Assembly: GCF_022213955.1 (NCBI RefSeq)
Contig: NZ_JAKNTW010000002.1
Span: forward strand, 248,001 to 312,000
Origin: Dolomitihabitans soli
Lineage (GTDB): Bacteria; Actinomycetota; Actinomycetes; Streptosporangiales; Streptosporangiaceae
Length of the DNA: 64,000 nt
Reading direction: 5' to 3'
The notes beneath the pieces were generated by a model, which was not told the origin of the DNA, searched no databases, and worked only from the letters and a program-made list of their open reading frames with translations. This document shows positions 24,079-33,224 of the stretch, in pieces; position 1 is the stretch's first letter, and each line of letters opens with the position of its first letter. Position numbers and translations under genes: made by a program.

Positions 24079-25383
24079 GGCGCACTCACCCGTATCAGCG
24101 ATAAATGGCGTGCCCGGTCGTCACCGTGGCGCTTCGTGGTGAACCGCTGCCCACCCGGTTGGCGCGTCCCCGGGATCGCGCCGCCGTGCCTATGGCGTGG
24201 AGGACCGGCCTCGGTTCTCAGGCGGTGAATCGCGAGCACGGCGTGGACTTCTCCCCGGATGCCCAAATAATGGGCGTGGTGGTCAAAAGGTGGGCGTGCA
24301 GTGAAAGAAAGCATCGGCCGGAACAAGGCTGTTGTCAACGCGAATGACAGAACATGTGGATTAATAGCGTTGACCGCGACATGTCACCGCGAACCGGGCC
24401 CAATGGCCTGACACCACCCGTCGGCCGGCCGCCACGCCGATCACCGGCGCGGCCCACCGCATGGTGCCCGGTGTGCTGCGGCGGGCTACCACCGTCCGTG
24501 GCCGCGGCGCATGCAGGCCGCTGTGGCGGGACTCGACCTGGCCCGCATGTGAGACCCGACCCCTTGCGGAGGCTGCGGACCAGACCCCGCCCGCCCCAGC
24601 CACCCACCATCGGCCGGGCCGCCCCCATGGGCCGCCGGAATTTACGCCCCCGATTTCAGGCGTTCCAGCATCCTGACTGTTTTTCACACTATTCAGTTCC
24701 CCGATTACACCAGCGCGCCGGCCCGCTTGTTTCGCCGCGATCCGGAGCGAATTCGATGGATGCCTTATTCGCCTCCGTAGCCGCCATTCCAATCGGAGAT
24801 CGCGTACGACTTTCCGTTCTCTGAGGCGATCGATCCGGGGGCACGCCCCGGACACGATCGTGACGAGCGCGGAATACGGTCGCCGGCCGACGCCGTCCAC
24901 GCGCGTCCGCGAGCTGGGACGGCGCAGCCGAAGCTCCCACGACGCCGGGCCGGTCGGATCGGGCGGACTCCTGGTGCCACCTGCCGACCCGGCCCGCCGT
25001 TCGGGATTCATGCCGATACCACAGAATCGCTTGAAGTCTCCGCGAAATTCTGCTGAGCAGCAGCCCTGCTCTTTCGCCCGTCAATCCGCCCGGCCGTCAG
25101 AGAAATCCCCTGCCAATGGCGCGAATATATGATCATCAGCCAGCTGATCGTCTACGGCCCCGCTTGCCGCGAGCCCGCGGAGATCTACTGATCGCGACGG
25201 CCGATTGATCTTTCCGGTGCCCGGAGGGCTCGCCGCTTGGATGCCGCGGCGTCCCTCCGCCGGCGCCTGCGTTCGCCGCGCGCCGTCCCGATTCGACGGG
25301 CCTTCGCGTTTCCAGGAGGGGGCGCATGGTCTGATGAGTCACATCTCGTCACCGCCCCCTCACGCCGAGCCGTACCCCCTCGC
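24079..25383. other. Gene-poor stretch of about 1.3 kb
   Basis: Between two minus-strand operons. All frames longer than 60 codons here have skewed, low-information composition and none resembles a family I know. Three AT-richer patches (around 24340-24370, 24650-24800, 25030-25140) break the high GC. A small GCCCA/TGGGC dyad is at 24261-24275. It may hold the promoter of the ATP-binding protein gene and decayed sequence. Confidence 0.5.
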
Positions 25384-27096
25384 TCAGTGCGACTCGCGGG
25401 ACACCTTGTGGCCGCTCGAGCCGACCAGGAAGTCGAGATCGGCCCCGGTGTTGGCCTGCTGGACCGAGTCGACGTAGAGCTTCTCCCAGCCGCGTGCCGG
25501 TGACACGAACCCGGCCACGGTGGCCGCCGAGGGGGTGCGTGCGGCGAGTTCCTCCGGCGGGATCTCGATGTCGAGCCGGCGGGCCGCGACGTCGAGCACG
25601 ATCATGTCGCCGGTCTCGACGACGCCGAGCGGGCCGCCCGCCGCGGCTTCGGGCGCGACGTGCAGCACGACGGTGCCGTACGCGGTGCCGCTCATCCGGC
25701 CGTCGCAGATTCTGACCATGTCGCGTACGCCCTGGGCCAGCAGCTTCTGCGGCAGCGGCAGGTTCGACACCTCGGGCATGCCCGGGTAGCCGCGCGGCCC
25801 GCAGCCGCGCAGGATCAGCACGGTGTCGGCGTCGACGTCGAGGTCCGGGTCGTCGAGACGGGCGTGCATGTCCTCGACCGTGTCGAAGACCAGTGCGCGG
25901 CCCCGGTGCCGGAGCAGGTGCGGCGAGGCGGCGGCAGGCTTGATGACCGCGCCGTCCGGAGCGAGGTTGCCGTAGAGCACGGCGATGCCCGCGTCCTGCC
26001 GTACCGGGTGGTCACGCACCCGGATGACCTCCTGGTCCCAGATCCGCGCCTCGTCGAGATAGCTCACCAGCGGACGGCCGGTGACGGTGAGCGCCTCGGG
26101 GTCGAGCAGGTCCCGAACCTCCCGCAGTACGGCGAGCAGGCCACCGGCACGGTGGAAGTCGTCCATCAGGAACCGGCCGGCGGGCTGCAGGTCCACCAGC
26201 AGCGGCACGCCGGAACCGGTCCGGTCGAAGTCGTCCTGGACGAGGTCGACGCCGAGCCGCCCGGCGATCGCGAGGAGGTGCACCACCGCGTTCGTCGACC
26301 CGCCGATCGCGGCCAGCGCGACGATCGCGTTGAGGAAGGAGGCGCGGGTGAGGACGGTGCTCGGCCGCCGTTCCCGCTCCACCATCTCGACGGCGAGCCG
26401 TCCCGTCCCGTGCGCCGCCTCGAGCAGCCTGCTGTCCGGGGCGGGGGTGCCGGCGACGCCCGGCATCGTCATGCCGAGCACCTCGGCGACGAGCCCCATC
26501 GTCGAGGCGGTGCCCATCGTGTTGCAGTGCCCGCGGCTACGGATCATCGAGGACTCGGACCGCAGGAACTCCGCCTCGGACAGCCGGCCGCCGCGGACCT
26601 CCTCGCTGAGCTTCCACACGTCGGTGCCACAGCCCAGCGGGGCGCCGCGGAACGTGCCGGTCAGCATGGGTCCGCCGGGCATCACCACGGCGGGCAGGTC
26701 CACCGACGCCGCCGCCATCAGGAGCGACGGAATCGTCTTGTCACAGCCGCCGAGGAGCACGACCCCGTCGATGGGATTGGCGCGGAGCAGTTCCTCCGTC
26801 GCCATCGCGGCCATGTTGCGCCACAACATCGCGGTGGGCCGCACCAGCGTCTCGCCCAGCGACACCACGGGCAGGTTGAGCGGGATGCCGCCCGCCTCGT
26901 ACACGCCCTGCTGGACGCTGCGGGCGACCTCGTCCAGGTGGGAGTTGCACGGTGTCAGATCCGACGCGGTGTTCGCGATCGCGATGTGCGGCCGGCCGTC
27001 GAACGCGTGGGCGGGCAGGCCCCGGCGCATCCAGGCCCGGTGAATGTAGGCGTTGCGGTCGGTTCCGGCGTACCACTGCGAGCTTCGCGACTCCAT
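25384..27096 (-). CDS. IlvD/Edd-family dehydratase (sugar-acid dehydratase type)
   Basis: 570 residues. Fe-S cluster cysteines are visible in TPCNSH (Cys50), GGCDKT (Cys118) and SRGHCNTMG (Cys191). Length and motifs fit the dihydroxy-acid/aldonate dehydratases (ArabD, XylD, YagF-like). The setting, 3 nt after a LacI repressor and next to a GH42 galactosidase, favours dehydration of a sugar acid such as arabinonate, galactonate or xylonate over valine biosynthesis (inference). The product would be a 2-keto-3-deoxy acid; the aldolase and dehydrogenase are not in the window. Confidence 0.88.
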   Translation of the reverse strand: MESRSSQWYAGTDRNAYIHRAWMRRGLPAHAFDGRPHIAIANTASDLTPCNSHLDEVARSVQQGVYEAGGIPLNLPVVSLGETLVRPTAMLWRNMAAMATEELLRANPIDGVVLLGGCDKTIPSLLMAAASVDLPAVVMPGGPMLTGTFRGAPLGCGTDVWKLSEEVRGGRLSEAEFLRSESSMIRSRGHCNTMGTASTMGLVAEVLGMTMPGVAGTPAPDSRLLEAAHGTGRLAVEMVERERRPSTVLTRASFLNAIVALAAIGGSTNAVVHLLAIAGRLGVDLVQDDFDRTGSGVPLLVDLQPAGRFLMDDFHRAGGLLAVLREVRDLLDPEALTVTGRPLVSYLDEARIWDQEVIRVRDHPVRQDAGIAVLYGNLAPDGAVIKPAAASPHLLRHRGRALVFDTVEDMHARLDDPDLDVDADTVLILRGCGPRGYPGMPEVSNLPLPQKLLAQGVRDMVRICDGRMSGTAYGTVVLHVAPEAAAGGPLGVVETGDMIVLDVAARRLDIEIPPEELAARTPSAATVAGFVSPARGWEKLYVDSVQQANTGADLDFLVGSSGHKVSRESH

Positions 27097-27099
27097 CAG

Positions 27100-28179
27100 T
27101 CAACTTTCCATAGGTTCGTGCTCGTGAGCTGTCTCAGGTCGGTGGGGCGCGTCCGCGAGGGGGACGGTGTGGGTCGGCAGGCGCGTCGTGCTGCCTCTGA
27201 CGACGAGGGTGGTGGCGAGTTCTATCCGCGTGCCGCCCGAGCCACCGGGATGGGTCACTTCCTCGGAGATCAACCGGACGGCTTCGCTGGCCATGTCATC
27301 GAGCGGCTGGCGCACCGTGGTGAGGGGCGGCGACATCATCTCGCACATCAGGGAGTCGTCGAATCCGACGACCGACAGTCCTTCCGGGATGCGGATGCCG
27401 CGCTCCGCCGCCGCCTGGTAGACGCCCGCGGCCTGCAGGTCGGATCCGGCGAAGATCGCGGTAGGCCGATCGGGGCGATCGAGCAGCTCGGCGCCGTGGG
27501 TCTTCCCGCCGGTGACGACGAAGTCGCCGAACCGCGTCAGGCTGGCGTCGGGGTCGACGTTGAAGGTCCGGTGCGCGGCGAGGTAGCCCTCGTGGCGGTC
27601 CAGGCTGCACTGCGTGTCGAGCGGCCCGCCGATGAAGCCGATCCGCACATGCCCCAGCTCCAGGAGGTGGGTCGTCGCCATGACGCCTCCCGACCAGTTC
27701 GTCGCGCCGACGGTGGAGATGCGCGGGTCACGCTGGCCGACCGGGTCCAAGAGCACCAGCGGGACGTGCAGGAGCTCGCCGATCGCCGCGATCTCGTCCT
27801 GGTTGGCTCGGGAGAGCACCAGGACGATGCCGTCCGTGTTCCGTTTCCGCACCATTCCGATCCAGCGGCGTAGGTCGAAGTCCGGCCCCGCGGACGAGGT
27901 CACGACGAGCGAGAACCCCCGGCGCACCGCGGCCTGCTCCGCCCCTTTGATGAGGACCTGCGCCCACGGGGACCCGATCCCGTCTATGAGCAGGTCGATG
28001 AGGCCGACGCGCGGCGCGGTCGGCGAGCGGAGAGCTTCGTAACCGGAGGCTCGAACCGCTTCCAGGACCTTGCTCCGGGTCGTGGGCGAGACGTGCTTCT
28101 TACCACTCAGCACCTTCGAAACCGTCGGCACCGACACTCCGGCGGCCGACGCGACGTCGGCGAGCGTAGCTCGGGTCAC
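27100..28179 (-). CDS. LacI-family transcriptional regulator
   Basis: 359 residues. Helix-turn-helix ATLADVASAAGVSVPTVSKV at the N-terminus, hinge, then a periplasmic-binding-protein-like sensor (VGLIDLLIDG...). The GTG at 28179 has AGGAGG 5 nt upstream, which decides the start against the longer frame. It precedes the dehydratase in one operon and is divergent from GH42. Three AACTTTCC-type sites lie upstream, so autoregulation and control of the beta-galactosidase are likely. Confidence 0.92.
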   Translation of the reverse strand: MTRATLADVASAAGVSVPTVSKVLSGKKHVSPTTRSKVLEAVRASGYEALRSPTAPRVGLIDLLIDGIGSPWAQVLIKGAEQAAVRRGFSLVVTSSAGPDFDLRRWIGMVRKRNTDGIVLVLSRANQDEIAAIGELLHVPLVLLDPVGQRDPRISTVGATNWSGGVMATTHLLELGHVRIGFIGGPLDTQCSLDRHEGYLAAHRTFNVDPDASLTRFGDFVVTGGKTHGAELLDRPDRPTAIFAGSDLQAAGVYQAAAERGIRIPEGLSVVGFDDSLMCEMMSPPLTTVRQPLDDMASEAVRLISEEVTHPGGSGGTRIELATTLVVRGSTTRLPTHTVPLADAPHRPETAHEHEPMES

Positions 28180-28243
28180 AGGACCTCCTGTTGCTGGGGC
28201 GTCGCCGACAAGCGGACGACGCCGACGCGTCGCAACTTTCCGA

Positions 28244-28256
28244 AACATCAAAGAGC
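28244..28256. promoter_or_regulatory. LacI-type operator candidate 1 (AACTTTCCGAAAC)
   Basis: It lies 65 nt upstream of the LacI start. The sequence resembles the CGAAAGTTTCG-like dyads of actinobacterial LacI proteins and recurs at 28365-28396. Confidence 0.5.
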
Positions 28257-28312
28257 AAGATCTACGGACGAACATGAAGAACAGGGAGATGGGCCGCTAT
28301 TTAGGGAGGTTA

Positions 28313-28342
28313 TTGACATCACTCCGGGCGGGAGCCTACCGT
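28313..28342 (+). promoter_or_regulatory. Putative promoter toward GH42 (TTGACA-N18-TACCGT)
   Basis: Perfect -35 TTGACA (28313-28318) and a TANNNT-type -10 TACCGT (28337-28342), immediately upstream of operator candidate 2. The GH42 start is about 640 nt away, so a long leader is implied if this promoter is used. Confidence 0.45.
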
Positions 28343-28364
28343 AACGCATCGGCAATGTCACGGT

Positions 28365-28396
28365 AAGTTTTCGGATAGTTAACCAGAAACTTTCCG
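28365..28396. promoter_or_regulatory. LacI-type operator candidate 2 (paired sites)
   Basis: AAGTTT (28365-28370) and AAACTT (28387-28392) form a dyad with 16-nt spacing. The right part GAAACTTTCCG matches candidate 1. It lies just downstream of the TTGACA promoter, a position suited to repression. Confidence 0.5.
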
Positions 28397-28991
28397 CTCC
28401 GGTGAGAGGTGATACACATACCAGCGGCGAGCCCCCGCGCCCTGAACACGAACGGAATCCGTACGGCCCGGCGCGTCACACACCGACCGCCGAGTGCCCG
28501 CGCGCGTCGAACACGCGATGCGCGGACTCCCAATTGATCCCGCCGAAGAGGTGCGAACCCGCGCCGCCTCTTCGCCCGGACCCGCTCGCCGCGTGACTCC
28601 CGTCCTCCGATCCGGACCAAGCCGATTCACCGTGTGATCACCGAATGAGGTCGTATGCCCGCAAGTGTTGAGCAACAGGTCGTTGAACGCCGGGCACGGC
28701 GCGTCGGTGACCTGGTGGCGGAGATGTCACTCGACCGACCGGCGGCCACGGCGCACACGACAGAGCCCCCCGGCCGTGTGGGCTGGAGGGACCGGTGCGG
28801 ATCGCGCCGGCCGGAAGCGTCGGCCTCGCCGCCGCCCACCCGTGGTCGCACCGCGACCAGGCGACCGGCCTCACCTCCACGATCCTCACTGTCCCAGGCG
28901 GCGTAACCGGCTGGCGCCGGCCGCGCGCTCCTCTCCTCCGCCCATTCCTCCCCGGGGCTGAAGCCCGGGGTCTCCAGCGAAAGAGCTCTCG
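28397..28991. other. Long leader/intergenic region before GH42
   Basis: About 600 nt with no convincing coding frame. It ends with a GC-rich hairpin at 28950-28970. It may be a 5' leader of the GH42 mRNA or the site of a lost gene. Confidence 0.4.
28950..28970. repeat. Hairpin resembling an IS605/tnpB-type end
   Basis: CCCCGGGGCT, GA turn, AGCCCGGGG folds with one bulged G, followed by TCTCC. Similar GGCTGAAGCCCGGGG hairpins border IS200/IS605-group elements in actinobacteria. No TnpA or TnpB is present, so it would be an orphan end, or simply a hairpin in the GH42 leader. Confidence 0.3.
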
Positions 28992-31025
28992 ATGAATTCT
29001 CGTATGGAAGCCTTCACGCACCGGGTCGGCGGACTCGCGTACGGCGGGGACTACAACCCCGAGCAGTGGGATCCCGCCGTCTGGCGGGAGGACGTCCGTC
29101 TCATGCGCGAGGCCGGCGTCAACACCGCGACCCTCGGCGTCTTCGCGTGGGCATCCCTCGAACCGGAACCCGGGAAGTACGAGTTCGGCTGGATGGACGA
29201 GGTCATGGACCTCCTGCACGCGGGAGGCATCAGCGTCAACCTGGCGACTCCCACGGCCGCTCCGCCGGTCTGGCTCACGCACCTGCACCCGGAGGTCTTC
29301 CCCATCATGGCCGACGGGCAACCGTTCGGCTTCGGGAACCGGTTGCAGTACGACCCGTCATCCCCGATCTACCGCGAATACGCGGCCGGCATCACCACGA
29401 AGCTGGCCGAACGCTATTCCTTCCATCCCGCCCTGGCGATGTGGCACATCAGCAACGAGTACGGCCCGACCGCGTACAACGAGGCGAGCTCCGTCAATTT
29501 CCGGCGGTGGCTCCAGCGCAAGTACGGTGACCTCGGGAGCCTCAACGAGGCGTGGACCACCCGGTTCTGGGGGCAGATCTACACCGACTGGGAGCAGATC
29601 GAGGTCCCCAACATCCCGCGCACCTGGATGAACCCGGCCCGCCGGCTCGATTTCAAGCGGTTCACCTCCGATGCCCTCCTTGAGTGCTACATCGCCGAAC
29701 GGGACATCGTCCGCTCGTTCCGCGACGACGTCCCGGTCGTGACCAACTTCATGCGCTTCTACCGGAACGCCGACTACTGGAAATGGGCGCCCGAAGAAGA
29801 CGCGGTCGCGCTCGACATCTATCCCAACCCGCTGGAATCCGACTCACATGTGTCGGCGGCGTTCCAGTACGACCTGTTCCGGTCGCTCAAGGGCGGCCAG
29901 CCCTGGCTGCTGATGGAGCAGTCGAGCAGCGCCGTCAGCCAGTGGAAGGTGAACGTCGTCAAGGAACCCGGGCGGATGCGGCTCGGCTCGCTCCAGGCCG
30001 TGTCCCGGGCGGCCGACTCCGTGCTCTTCTTCCAGTGGCGGGCGAGCCGCGGCGGGCACGAGCGGTTCCACTCCGCGATGCTGCCCCACTCGGGCGCCGA
30101 CTCCCGGACCTTCCGCGAGATCGTCGACCTCGGCCGCGAGGTCAAGGCGCTGGCGCCGGTGGCCGGTTCGACCGCGCAGGCCGAGATCGCGATCCTCTTC
30201 GACTGGAACGGCTGGTGGGGCCTGGAGGAGACCTTCGGGCTGCCCCGCAACGACTTCAGCTACGTGGAGTCCGTGATGCGGAACTACACCCCGTTGTGGA
30301 AGGCGCACTATCCGGTCGACGTCGTGTCAACGGCCTCCTCCCTCGCTCCCTACAAGGTCCTCCTGATCCCCAACGCGTATCTGATCGACGACGACGGCGT
30401 CGCCCGGATCACGGAGTTCGTCCGTGCGGGCGGAACCGTGATCATGTCCTTCTTCTCCGGCGTGGTCGACGAGTTCAACCGCGTCCGCCCCGACGGCTAT
30501 CCCGGCGCGTTCCGGGAACTCATCGGCGCCAAGATCGACGAGTACTGGGCGGCCCGCCCGGACGAGGTGTTCAACGTCGAGTTCGGCGACGGCCGTACGG
30601 CGACGGCCACCTGGTGGCGCGACGACATCCACCTCGAAACCGGAACGGCCCTCGCGACCTACCGCGACGGGATCCTCAAGGATCGCGCCGCCGTCGTCGC
30701 GAACCGCTACGGCTCCGGCCGGGTCGTCTACTTCGCGACCCTGCTGGACGAGGAGTCCTTCGACACCACGCTCCTGCAGGCGGTGGAGTCCGCGGGCGCC
30801 GCGAAGCCCTTCGACGGCGTTCCCGCCCACGTCGAGTGCGCCGTCCGCCGGAACGACGACCATGAGTTCGTCTTCCTTCTCAACCACGACGCCGAGGTGA
30901 GCACGACGGTCACCCTCAGCGCGGGCGGCACGGACCTCCTCAGCGGGCGGACCGTGTCCGGCGACATCGAGCTCGGCCCGCTCGACGCCGTGGTCATCCA
31001 ACGGCCGGCCCGCCCCGCCGAGTAG
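28992..31025 (+). CDS. Beta-galactosidase, glycoside hydrolase family 42
   Basis: 677 residues, no signal peptide, so intracellular. The opening GGDYNPEQWDPAVWREDV is diagnostic of GH42. The acid/base Glu is in ISNEYG (Glu156) and the nucleophile in LLMEQSSS (Glu309). A trimerisation domain (class I glutamine amidotransferase-like) and a C-terminal beta domain follow. It releases galactose (or arabinopyranose) from small beta-galactosides. The RBS is weak (AAGAG); an ATG at 29004 is an alternative start. Probably controlled by the divergent LacI protein; the dehydratase beyond it could process the derived sugar acid. Confidence 0.93.
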   Translation: MNSRMEAFTHRVGGLAYGGDYNPEQWDPAVWREDVRLMREAGVNTATLGVFAWASLEPEPGKYEFGWMDEVMDLLHAGGISVNLATPTAAPPVWLTHLHPEVFPIMADGQPFGFGNRLQYDPSSPIYREYAAGITTKLAERYSFHPALAMWHISNEYGPTAYNEASSVNFRRWLQRKYGDLGSLNEAWTTRFWGQIYTDWEQIEVPNIPRTWMNPARRLDFKRFTSDALLECYIAERDIVRSFRDDVPVVTNFMRFYRNADYWKWAPEEDAVALDIYPNPLESDSHVSAAFQYDLFRSLKGGQPWLLMEQSSSAVSQWKVNVVKEPGRMRLGSLQAVSRAADSVLFFQWRASRGGHERFHSAMLPHSGADSRTFREIVDLGREVKALAPVAGSTAQAEIAILFDWNGWWGLEETFGLPRNDFSYVESVMRNYTPLWKAHYPVDVVSTASSLAPYKVLLIPNAYLIDDDGVARITEFVRAGGTVIMSFFSGVVDEFNRVRPDGYPGAFRELIGAKIDEYWAARPDEVFNVEFGDGRTATATWWRDDIHLETGTALATYRDGILKDRAAVVANRYGSGRVVYFATLLDEESFDTTLLQAVESAGAAKPFDGVPAHVECAVRRNDDHEFVFLLNHDAEVSTTVTLSAGGTDLLSGRTVSGDIELGPLDAVVIQRPARPAE

Positions 31026-31055
31026 GAATCGAAGGCCCGCGTCCGAACGGGTTCA

Positions 31056-31100
31056 CACGGTCCGCAGCGCCTCGACCGCCGAGCGGCCCTGCGGACCCGT
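31056..31100 (+). terminator. Terminator candidate after GH42
   Basis: GGTCCGCAG (31059-31067) pairs with CTGCGGACC (31089-31097). Flanking ACG/CGT extends the stem with one bulge. It lies 33 nt after the stop. Confidence 0.5.
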
Positions 31101-31744
31101 ACGGCGGGCAGCAGACGGCACCGATCACGACCGCGCCGATGCCGCCCACGCCTCGGCAGACGCCCGGGAGTGCAATGTCACGTGCCGATTAAACCGCTCC
31201 CGGCGAAAAACAGCGACCCGCGCCGCAGAGGCGATCGACGAACTCACACACGGCCATTCAAGACGCCATTCGACCACCATTAATGATTGCCCAAATCATC
31301 GTCCCTACGTGGTGTGACGACAATCGGCGTTCCGCTATCCGCAACCGGGATCGTCTGCGGCTTGATTCGGTCGCCATCCCCTCCCACGTGGGGCGCGACA
31401 TCCGACTCGGCAAGATTACGGCCTGCCGCCGCCGTACGTTCTATCGGTTGGACATATCCCCCTTTTGAATCACGCCGGTCCCGGCGCCGCCGCTTCCCGC
31501 GCGGTCGGCGCAAAATGTCGATCCGCCCTGGCGATTGGCGATTCCACGGTATCGGCGTATATATGAAGCGGACGGCGATGGCGACGGCATCCAAGCCCTC
31601 GCATCTGCGGCTTATTGGGGGGAACGTCATTTCTTTTCGGCATGCCCGCGAATGCGGCATCACCGTGGGCCCGCGGGCACCGGCCGGCTCGGCGGAGCCG
31701 GGCGACACGCTCGCCCGCCGATTCGACAGCGGGCAGCGGTAGTC
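31101..31744. other. Intergenic stretch, no gene recognised
   Basis: About 640 nt of lower GC than its surroundings. It contains only short frames without family features. The DUF4255 frame could be read further upstream (to 31535), but that extension has no domain character. Confidence 0.45.
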
Positions 31745-33043
31745 GTGGTGCTCCTGGACCCGACCCTCGTCACCAAGGCACTGGCCGAGCTGCTCAGAGC
31801 CCACATCAGGCGGTCACCCGCCTGGCCCTTCACCACGTACGGCCAGCCGTTGGTGACCTGCCGGCCACCCGATCTGCTCGCTCCGGGAACCCTCGGGGTC
31901 CACCTGTACCACAGCACCGAGGAGCCCTATCTGAAGAACCAGGTGACAGCGGGCGCCGATCCGGGTCCGATACGCGTGATCCCGATGGCCGTGGCACTGT
32001 ATTACCAGGTCAGCGCCGTGGGAGTGGGCATCGGCGAGCCAGCCGCCGCACAGGAGCAGATCATGATCGGCTGCGCCGCCGAAGCCCTGCACGACCATCC
32101 GGTGATCGACGACAGCACGACGGTCCCGCGCGCCGAGCCGCTGCCGCCGTTGCGGGTGCTGAGCAGCGTCGCCCTCGACGGTGTCGGCAACCGGTTCCGC
32201 GTCACGCTGCAACCCGCCGCCCACCAGCCGGTGTCCTCGTCGTGGAACGCTCCATCCCCACGGCCGGCGCTGTACTGCCGGCTCGTCGCCGTACTGCTGC
32301 GGCGCGCGACGTCCCGGTCCGCCGTCCGGCGTGTCGTCCGGCACGAAGTCCAGAACTTCACCGGGGGCGCTCCCCGGCTCGACGGCAGCCAGAACGCGCT
32401 CACCGTCCAGGTTCCCGGCCTGCCGCCGCGGTCACTGGTCGCCCGTCCCGCCGAGGTGCCCGTCGGCGGCGAGATGACCCTGACCGGGTACGCCCTCTCC
32501 GGCGACGACTGCCGGCTGCTGGTGCAGCACTACCAGTGGCCGGGCCCGGTCGAGGCCGACGCGGGATGGGGGGTCACCGCCACCGATGACCAGGTGGCCG
32601 CGACCGTCCAGCAGCAGGCGGGCGGGCGCGCGATCACGCCGGGACAGTATTCGGCACGGATCAAGGTGATCCGGCGGCGGACGCTTCCCGACGGCACCAC
32701 CCACGAGTTCCCGGTGATCTCCAACGGCAGCCCGTTCTCCATCTCGGCCAGGATCGACGAACTGGAGGTGGTGGCCGGCGTCGGCACCGTGACCGGCTAC
32801 GCGTTCGCACCGCCCGACCCCGCGTCGCCCGCGTTCCCGCCCGACGCGGTCCAGGTGTGCGTCGGCGACGCGATTCTGACCGAAAGCACCGGCGCGGCAG
32901 CGCTGGCCCACGGGGAGTTCCGGGTGCGGAATGCGGGCACCCTGGAGTTCCGGGTGCCCGCCGACCTCCCCGCGGGGCTGCCCGTGCCGCTGCGGCTGTT
33001 CGTTCTCGGCGCCGAATCACCGCCTCGATGGTTCACCCCATGA
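31745..33043 (+). CDS. DUF4255 (Pvc16-like) protein
   Basis: 432 residues. The N-terminal half reads as a DUF4255 domain: VTKALAELLRAHI at the start, then a beta-rich part with LYHSTEEPYLKN and MAVALYYQVSAV. This family includes Pvc16/Afp16, the sheath terminator of contractile injection systems. The C-terminal half (from about 235) is Ig-like, with GGEMTLTGYALSG and GTVTGYAFAP. The GTG at 31745 or 31748 is chosen because the domain begins there. No tube, sheath, baseplate or AAA+ gene lies anywhere in the window, so it is an orphan. The neighbours are small secreted proteins and a LamG fragment. Confidence 0.75.
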   Translation: MVLLDPTLVTKALAELLRAHIRRSPAWPFTTYGQPLVTCRPPDLLAPGTLGVHLYHSTEEPYLKNQVTAGADPGPIRVIPMAVALYYQVSAVGVGIGEPAAAQEQIMIGCAAEALHDHPVIDDSTTVPRAEPLPPLRVLSSVALDGVGNRFRVTLQPAAHQPVSSSWNAPSPRPALYCRLVAVLLRRATSRSAVRRVVRHEVQNFTGGAPRLDGSQNALTVQVPGLPPRSLVARPAEVPVGGEMTLTGYALSGDDCRLLVQHYQWPGPVEADAGWGVTATDDQVAATVQQQAGGRAITPGQYSARIKVIRRRTLPDGTTHEFPVISNGSPFSISARIDELEVVAGVGTVTGYAFAPPDPASPAFPPDAVQVCVGDAILTESTGAAALAHGEFRVRNAGTLEFRVPADLPAGLPVPLRLFVLGAESPPRWFTP

Positions 33044-33081
33044 CTCCGTACGGCACGCCAGTGGAGTGAACGCGGCCCGGA

Positions 33082-33222
33082 TCACGTCCGGGCGGCGACG
33101 CCCCGTGTCTCCGACTCGGAGAGCGCTCGATTCCAGACGGCCACGTCGGTGATGGCGCCCGGCCAGAAATCCACCGGCTCATCGAAACCGGCTCGCCCGA
33201 CCGGGCCCGGGGACCCGCCGGG
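33082..33222 (-). pseudogene. LamG/concanavalin-like domain remnant
   Basis: The minus strand ends with FWPGAITDVAVWNRALSESE, the characteristic last strand and helix of bacterial LamG-like domains. Only about 45 residues remain, ending at a stop at 33082. It sits directly downstream of the small secreted repeat peptide, in a different frame, so it may be the lost C-terminus of that or a related surface protein. Confidence 0.55.
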
Positions 33223-33224
33223 AA

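Noticed and set aside
24354-24824. 156-codon plus-strand frame in the gene-poor stretch
   Set aside because: Pro/Arg-rich, no domain, no RBS and opposed by equally long antisense frames.
24765-24833. Possible RiPP precursor tail (NGKSYAISDWNGGYGGE) on the minus strand
   Set aside because: The preceding part of the frame is compositionally like a shadow, there is no RBS and no modification enzyme nearby.
25384-27096. Biosynthetic ilvD (branched-chain amino acids)
   Set aside because: Family membership is clear, but LacI control and GH42 linkage fit a sugar-acid dehydratase better; no ilv genes are adjacent.
28638-29321. 227-codon minus-strand frame at the GH42 start
   Set aside because: Antisense of the GH42 N-terminus plus leader; low-information composition.
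31745-33043. Contractile injection (eCIS) locus
   Set aside because: Only the DUF4255 gene is present; no sheath, tube, baseplate or AAA+ genes in the 64 kb.
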